Below are positions 58,985 to 64,000 of a stretch of DNA of 64,000 nt, in pieces (the stretch's first letter is position 1; the number at the start of each line of letters is the position of its first letter). The DNA comes from Erythrophleum ivorense (Eukaryota > Streptophyta > Magnoliopsida > Fabales > Fabaceae). The stretch lies in the NCBI GenBank assembly GCA_026724425.1, contig JAIUCV010001087.1, forward strand, positions 121,813-185,812, written 5' to 3'. A program made the position numbers and the translations under genes. The notes under the pieces were generated by a model, which worked only from the letters and a program-made list of their open reading frames with translations, searched no databases and had not been told where the DNA came from.

Positions 58985-59300
58985 GATTCAACAAGGTAAG
59001 GTAATAACCTATACTTCTAGATAATTTAAACCTCATAAGAAAAATTACCCCACTCATGATCTTAAGTTAATAGTCGTGGTCTTTGTCCTTAAAATTTAGA
59101 GGCACTATCTCTATGATGCACAATTTGAGCTATATAGTGACTATAAAAGTTTAAAGTAATAATTTGACTAAAAGGAGTTAAATATGAGGCAAAGAAGGTG
59201 GATAAACTTTCTCAAAGATTATGATTTCACCTTAAAGTATCATCTAGAAAAGGCAAATGTAGTCATCGATGCCTTGAGTAGGAAATTCATATGACAATGA
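58551..59300 (+). pseudogene. pol: RNase H of chromovirus B2
   Basis: Contains the duplicated block above, then TIYSDASKKGLSCVLIQQGK (about 58942-59000), TSR with FKPHKKNYPTHDLKL (about 59010-59070) and DYDFTLKYHLEKANVVIDALSRKF (about 59218-59289; shown in part by DYDFTLKYH and VIDALSRKF). Glu of the HDLEL motif is Lys here. The duplication doubles the domain's N-terminal part and would disrupt the fold. Stops are present. Confidence 0.78.
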
Positions 59301-60020
59301 TGAGGCTTAGGTAGCAAAGATTGATTGAAGAATTGAGAGACTTGAATTTGTCCATTTTAGTGTATCCTAGTAGCCTTCTTTTGAGAGAGTTAAGGATAGA
59401 AAATGACTTTGGGAATAGAATTAAAGACTTTGGGATTAGAGAGCATTTAGGTAGGATTAGAGAGCAATTAGAGAGTGGAGAGGTTAAAGACTTTGACCTA
59501 TCTAGTGATGGATTGGTGAAGTACCAAGGCAAAGTGTACGTACCCAGGGATGAGAAAATAAGAAATTTAATACTCTCCGAAGCACATAAGAGTAGGTACA
59601 CCACATGCATCTAGGCACCATTAAGATGTATAGAGATCTCAAGAAGAGTTTTTGGTGGCTTGGAATGAATTTGGATACAGTAGATTTTGCTTCTAAATGT
59701 CTAGTTTGTCAAAAGGTAAAAATTGAGCATAAAAAACCTGTAAGGTTGTTACACCCTTTAGAGATTTCTGAGTAAAAACAGGATAGTATATCCATGGATT
59801 TTGTGATGAGTTTGCCTAAGACATCCTTGGGTTATGATGCCATTTAGGTGATTATGGATAAACTAACAAAGTCTACTCACTTTCTACCTATCAGAGCCAC
59901 TTATCCTCTAGATAGACCAGCACAACTTTATGCCCATGAGATTATGAGGTTACACGATATCCCTAATAGCATTGTGTTAGATAGGGACCCCAAATTCACA
60001 TTTTCACATTCTAAATTTTC
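59301..60020 (+). pseudogene. pol: integrase of chromovirus B2, truncated
   Basis: The open part 59321-59614 covers the region before and into the zinc-binding domain (SSDGLVKYQGKVYVPRDEKI, then EAHKSRYTTC). After a frameshift: VCQKVKIEHKKPVRLL-like residues, SMDFVMSLPKTS (first Asp, about 59793), IMDKLTKSTHFLPI (about 59851-59892) and IVLDRDPKFT (second Asp, about 59968-59997). The sequence departs from integrase near 60005, before the catalytic Glu. No C-terminus or chromodomain is found downstream. Confidence 0.8.
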
Positions 60021-61823
60021 CTTGAATAATAACGTAACCAAATTAACCAAAGAAAAACATCAAGGGACAACATCAAGTAAGCATTAGGGAACTAATTAAG
60101 GTTAATTAGGAGCTAATTGATTTAATTAGGACTAAAAAGGAGGATAAATGCTAGAAGACCTTAATAAGACATTGGCATGTTATTTTGTTTAAGGTAGAAG
60201 CATATAGAAATGCATTTTGTAATGGTTGCATATTAAGTGACCTAGATGCATGTCACAAGTGACCAAAGCACCACCACTCAAATACTAGCCATGTGACACC
60301 TTATAACCCATATTACATTAGTATGTATATATATATATGGGTACCTGGTTAACATGTAGTGCCTTTAACCACGTAAACAAAGAAATAACATTACATGGTG
60401 GCTGAATAAGTTGTGCTTTAGGAGAAGAAGGAAGAGACAAAAATTAAGAATATACATATATTCATGATTTGGTTGTAAATGTAGACTTGAGAATGTGCAA
60501 ACCTTGAATAAGAAAACAAATGAAGTGCTAGGATGAATATGGGAACATTGGTTTCTTGAATGGCCGAGTGATTGGTGCATGAAGAATAAACAAATAAAGG
60601 ATAACAAGGATAAAACCATGCCACCTTGACATTCACTACCTCATTATACATAGATACATTCGGTTATAGCCTTTGACTCTTCCTTAACTGTGCAAATAAT
60701 AGGAAGCTTCATTTAAATAATGGAAAGATAATGAGAAGGTGTGACACCATGTGGTTGAGTGGATTGGAATTTGTGGGATTAGACAAAATCAGAATTTTAT
60801 ATGCATTAGCCTTAACCACTAAATAGATAAGTGTTAGATGAATGTTAGGACAGGTGGCAATTACTTGACTTAGCCATGCATATGGTGAGGCAAAAGCTTA
60901 AAGATAAATTCATGTAAAGTGGAGGAATAGATGCCTAGCAACCAGTGATGTGGCACCTTGCGAAAGGAATGATAAACAAACCACATATTAGCATTATTTA
61001 ATTCCCTTATTATAGGCATTCATGTGTAGGTGTTTGGTCACTTGCTGCCATATTAATTCAACTATGTAGTTTATGGAGTCTTAGGGAAAATGCAATGTAC
61101 CTTAATGCATAATTGAGAGAGTGACACCTTGTATAGCCATTGAATAACCATTGGGAGAAGAATGAGTTTTTTATTCAATTGCATTGTCTCCAAAGCTCGG
61201 TTAAGAAGCATAAGGTGGCACTTGAAATGTTTCCTCCATATTAGGTTCATTTAGACTAAGAATAGAAGTGAGAGAAGAAAGCATATGTTTTGGGTAAGCC
61301 ATGGAGTTGGAAGATAAGGAGAAGTTGTGAATCTAAGAAAGGGATTTCAAGGAGACTCATTAAGAGTAAGCATAGAAAACTTCAAAATCCCTTAATTATT
61401 TCCATTTCAACTATTTGAAGTTCTGAATTAGGACACTTTGTTATGGTTGGACAACCATAGAACCTTTAGGAAAGACCACTAGGGGAGCATAGGAGAAAGC
61501 CATGGTAGTTGGAGGTAAGAAATTAAATTCTTCTTCCTTGAACATGAGTAGGCCAAGAGGGGATAGGGAATGAAATTTAAAGATGTGCAATTGTTTTAGG
61601 CCATGGGAAATTCACTATATGGACTTCTTGAATTAAATTAGAAAAATAGAAAAGGAAAGGGGGTAGAACCTACAAGGATATCTTGACATTAAAATGAAAT
61701 CACATAGTCATACATTACTGGAAGTGTGTGTGTAGTAGACACCAATCAAAAGACAACATCAAGGTTAGAAAAGAAAATAGTTAGTGAGCCAAATTGCTAT
61801 TTAACGTACACCTAGGGGTTGGA
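60021..61823. other. unclassified 1.8-kb region
   Basis: AT-rich, no recognisable domain and no clear terminal repeats. A loose motif TG(T/G)(G/C)ACACC(T/A)T recurs: 60293, 60742, about 60952 (GTGGCACCTTG) and 61121. A short (TA)n run is at 60326-60339. It may be an insertion into the B2 integrase, the remains of the B2 3' part, or a piece of another family. The two ORFs at 60365-60651 on the minus strand are hydrophobic and unlike any protein I recognise. Confidence 0.4.
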
Positions 61824-62986
61824 TGTAACACTCGATTTTTGTAAAAACGATGGAAATAGGCCAAATATAAAGAAAAATCCTTTAAAATTAGTCAATTAAT
61901 GCCAAATAAAATTAGAATAAAATTTTAAATATTAGAAAATGAGGAACCAAGGCTTAAGGTGCCCAGAAACTGGAGCGGGAATGGCTAAAGAAAATCCTAA
62001 CAAAATGCAGTGGCATTTTCATCATTTTAGGCAACTTTTAGAAAATTGGCATTTTCATAATTTTTGGCAACTTTTAGAAAACTCAAAGGAGGGATTTTTA
62101 AATGAAAAAATTAAGTTTTTTGGGATTCTTAGAGGCTCTAAAAACTATAGGAACCTCTAGAACAGTTAAAACCCCTCTAGTTTATGTTTTAGAACGTCGG
62201 TGAACCCCGAACTTCTGTCCAAGACTAGGGAGAAGTTCTACAAAAAGTGGTGTACAAGAGGGAGCTTCAAGAAAGGAGAAAAACCTAGGAAAAAGTATGA
62301 AAAATTAAGGAATTTCTTGCTCCTTCCTTCATTGAACTTGTCCTCCTTCTTTTGCTCTTTCTTTCCATGGTTTTGGTGTATGATTTGGATTTATTTTGAG
62401 CCATGTTTAGAGGGGAGAAGTTCAAAATCTCAAGGAGGACTGAAAGCAAGGAGAAAGCTCTTGAAAAGGTTAAAGAATCAAGGTAAATCCACAACTTTCC
62501 TTGCTTCTTCTTTCTTGCTCTTCCATGGCTAGTTTCAGCCTCATATAAAACAAGCAAGAGGAGGAAGAATTTTGACTTAAATTAAACCAAGTATGAAACC
62601 TAGGTTTTTAAGGGTAAGGAACAAGTAGATGCAAAGAAATTCCAAAAAGAACTATTAGTTTTCAAGTTTCCAAAACTTAGGGTTTTCTTTGTACCTTGGT
62701 ATATATAAAGCTTTTTAGTGATATTTCTAATTGTCTATAAGTATATATGGGTTCTTGAGATGCCTAGAAAGCCTCACATATGCCACATCCCTTAAGGAAA
62801 CAAAGCTAACTCCATAGGTCCCAAAATGAGCCTATGTCTCGGCCTAGACAAGAAGAGGTACCTAAGGAGAGTTTTAAATTTTTCTAAGGGTAGAAAAGTA
62901 CTAAATATGATAAAAGAACATTGAATGAAGGCTTGGAAAAAAATTTAGAAGCCCTTTGGTTTGGGTCATAGAAGTGTAAGCTCTAT
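61824..62986 (+). mobile_element. 5' part of a family B LTR
   Basis: Starts TGTAACACTCG and follows the family B LTR for about 1.16 kb (GGCATTTTCATAATTTTGGCAAC, ATTTCTTGCTCCTTCCTT, AGTTTTAAATTTTTC). It is cut by a reversed LTR at 62987. It may be the 3' LTR of B2 or an independent insertion; CCTAGGGGTTGGA before it is only a weak polypurine tract. Confidence 0.82.
62055..62067 (+). repeat. small local duplication in the LTR
   Basis: GGCATTTTCAT(C/A)ATTTT(A/T)GGCAACTTTTAGAAAA appears twice in a row (62011-62044 and 62047-62082). Only one copy is present in other family B LTRs. Confidence 0.65.
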
Positions 62987-64000
62987 TGTAACACCATAAT
63001 TATAATAGCTCATCTCATTCCTTATCTGAGCTCATTTCCAAGAATTTCACAAGTTTCTAAGGAAAGAACAATAAAAATAACGAATAAATTTGTGCCACGT
63101 AGGGGATGAATTTTTTATTCGGTGTCTCAAGGACTATATAAACTCATTCTCATATTTAATTACACTAATACAACTCAAAACCATCCAAGGAAGTGGCCTA
63201 GAACTCGTGCAAGTGCAGAGAAAACACATAAAATTCTATAGTGTAGCCTCGGCTAGAATTGCATACTTTCTGTCACAAATTTTGAAAAATCATAACTAAT
63301 TCTAGAAAAATCAAAATCATGAAATTCTTTATCATTATAGAAATCTACAAATGTCTAATTTATCCTAGAAATAATATCTTCTAGTCATGGAACACCAAGT
63401 AGAAGACGTTTGACATTCGAAAACTTACCCAAGGTCTCAGCTGTCTAGGCTACTATCATAAATTTTAAAAATTCATAACTAATTTCACAAAAATATTAAT
63501 CATGAAAATTTAGTCAATCTTAGAAGCCAAAGATGTTATATTTAAGGGAAAAATATCTCCAGACCATGCCAAAGTCCATTTAGGAACTGAATTATAATGA
63601 AACAGTAGTAGAGGTCAAATTGGCATTACTAATACTAATAGTAAACTTCAAAAATTCATAACTCTCTGTTCAGACTTCCAAAGGAGGGTGATCTTGGTGG
63701 TCATAGAAAGCTTATAACCTCTAGTTTGTACTTATAAAATTTCACAAGTTTTGGATACCATATGACTATCAAATAATATATAACACCAAAATTGACCATA
63801 TAAACAGTACATGCACCAGAACAGTAGAAAAATCCCAATTTTGAAAATTCATAATTAATTTTGTAAAGCTACGATTTGCCTGAACTTTAGGTTCCCAAAA
63901 ATCTCTAGTGAACTCTACATGTTTGCCAAATTTCATGGGAAGATTCATCCATTTGGTCAGTTTGTGTCATAAGGGTTCCGGTTTGATCATTTTTATGGTT
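62987..64000 (-). mobile_element. reversed family B LTR, runs off the window
   Basis: Begins TGTAACACCATAAT, the reverse of the family B LTR end, and follows it backwards (TAGGGGATGAATTTTTTATTCGG, GACGTTTGACATTCGAAAA, AGGAGGGTGATCTTGGTGG) to the right edge. The left flank TCTAT (62982-62986) is the predicted target duplication. Whether internal sequence follows cannot be seen. Confidence 0.88.

Noticed and set aside
60365..60651. Hydrophobic minus-strand ORFs, a possible small membrane protein
   Set aside because: Two overlapping frames of similar composition, no start context or homologue; composition-driven.
1..64000. Host protein-coding genes, rRNA, tRNA, plastid or bacterial inserts
   Set aside because: I found no ORF or motif of these kinds outside retroelement domains. 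Small exons or non-coding RNAs of a host gene cannot be excluded by reading alone.

Overview
This window looks like a stretch of a large, repeat-rich flowering-plant nuclear genome, probably a eudicot. I found no host gene, rRNA or tRNA gene and no prokaryotic feature. It is AT-rich, and essentially all of it can be assigned to nested LTR retrotransposons, solo LTRs and one MITE. Every coding region I recognise is retrotransposon gag or pol, broken by stops and frameshifts. The species cannot be named from this sequence.

Layout. (1) 1-28242: a Tat/Ogre-type Ty3/gypsy element on the + strand. It has a 5' LTR (1-4265, start off-window, carrying an ~883-bp insertion), a PBS, a long leader, ORF1, gag, protease, a G-patch, a possible intron, RT, two RNase H regions, integrase, a 3' UTR with a 32-unit minisatellite, and a 3' LTR (about 24051-28242). 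A 3.6-kb solo LTR (6248-9854) interrupts ORF1 and a 3.0-kb solo LTR (17082-20056) interrupts the second RNase H. (2) 28243-40313: a Tekay/Del-like chromovirus (called B1) into whose 5' LTR the Ogre inserted. Its integrase C-terminus is split by another copy of the 3-kb solo LTR family (33414-36269); a degraded chromodomain and the 3' LTR (36652-40313) follow. (3) 40314-60020: an older chromovirus (B2). Its gag is cut by a reversed LTR fragment and by a solo LTR (41535-57104). That solo LTR is itself broken by a reversed LTR (about 42172-52777) and by a Copia-like solo LTR (53509-55119). The reversed LTR in turn contains a solo LTR (43251-46948), a third copy of the 3-kb solo LTR (48078-50862) and a Tourist-like MITE (51404-51719). 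(4) 60021-61823: unclassified AT-rich sequence. (5) 61824-64000: a + strand chromovirus LTR cut by a reversed LTR that runs off the window.

The nesting is supported by 5-bp target-site duplications (TSDs) that I could read directly: CTAGC, GCAAA, AGTCC, ATATA, GCAGG and TAGAT, plus one imperfect pair CTATA/TTATA. It is also supported by interrupted protein domains that resume in the right place once the insert is skipped. Three families dominate: A (Tat/Ogre, LTR about 4.2 kb), B (Tekay-like, LTR about 3.6 kb, nine complete or partial LTRs) and C (LTR about 2.8-3.0 kb, three solo LTRs, with an array of GCCGCGGC palindromes).

I see no new defence or metabolic system. The features most worth following up are the depth and datability of the nest, the GCCGCGGC arrays in family C, the 129-bp higher-order repeat in the Ogre 3' UTR, a roughly 700-bp A-rich tract in the Ogre LTR, and a direct duplication inside the B2 RNase H region. 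Similarity statements come from reading by eye, not from alignment software.
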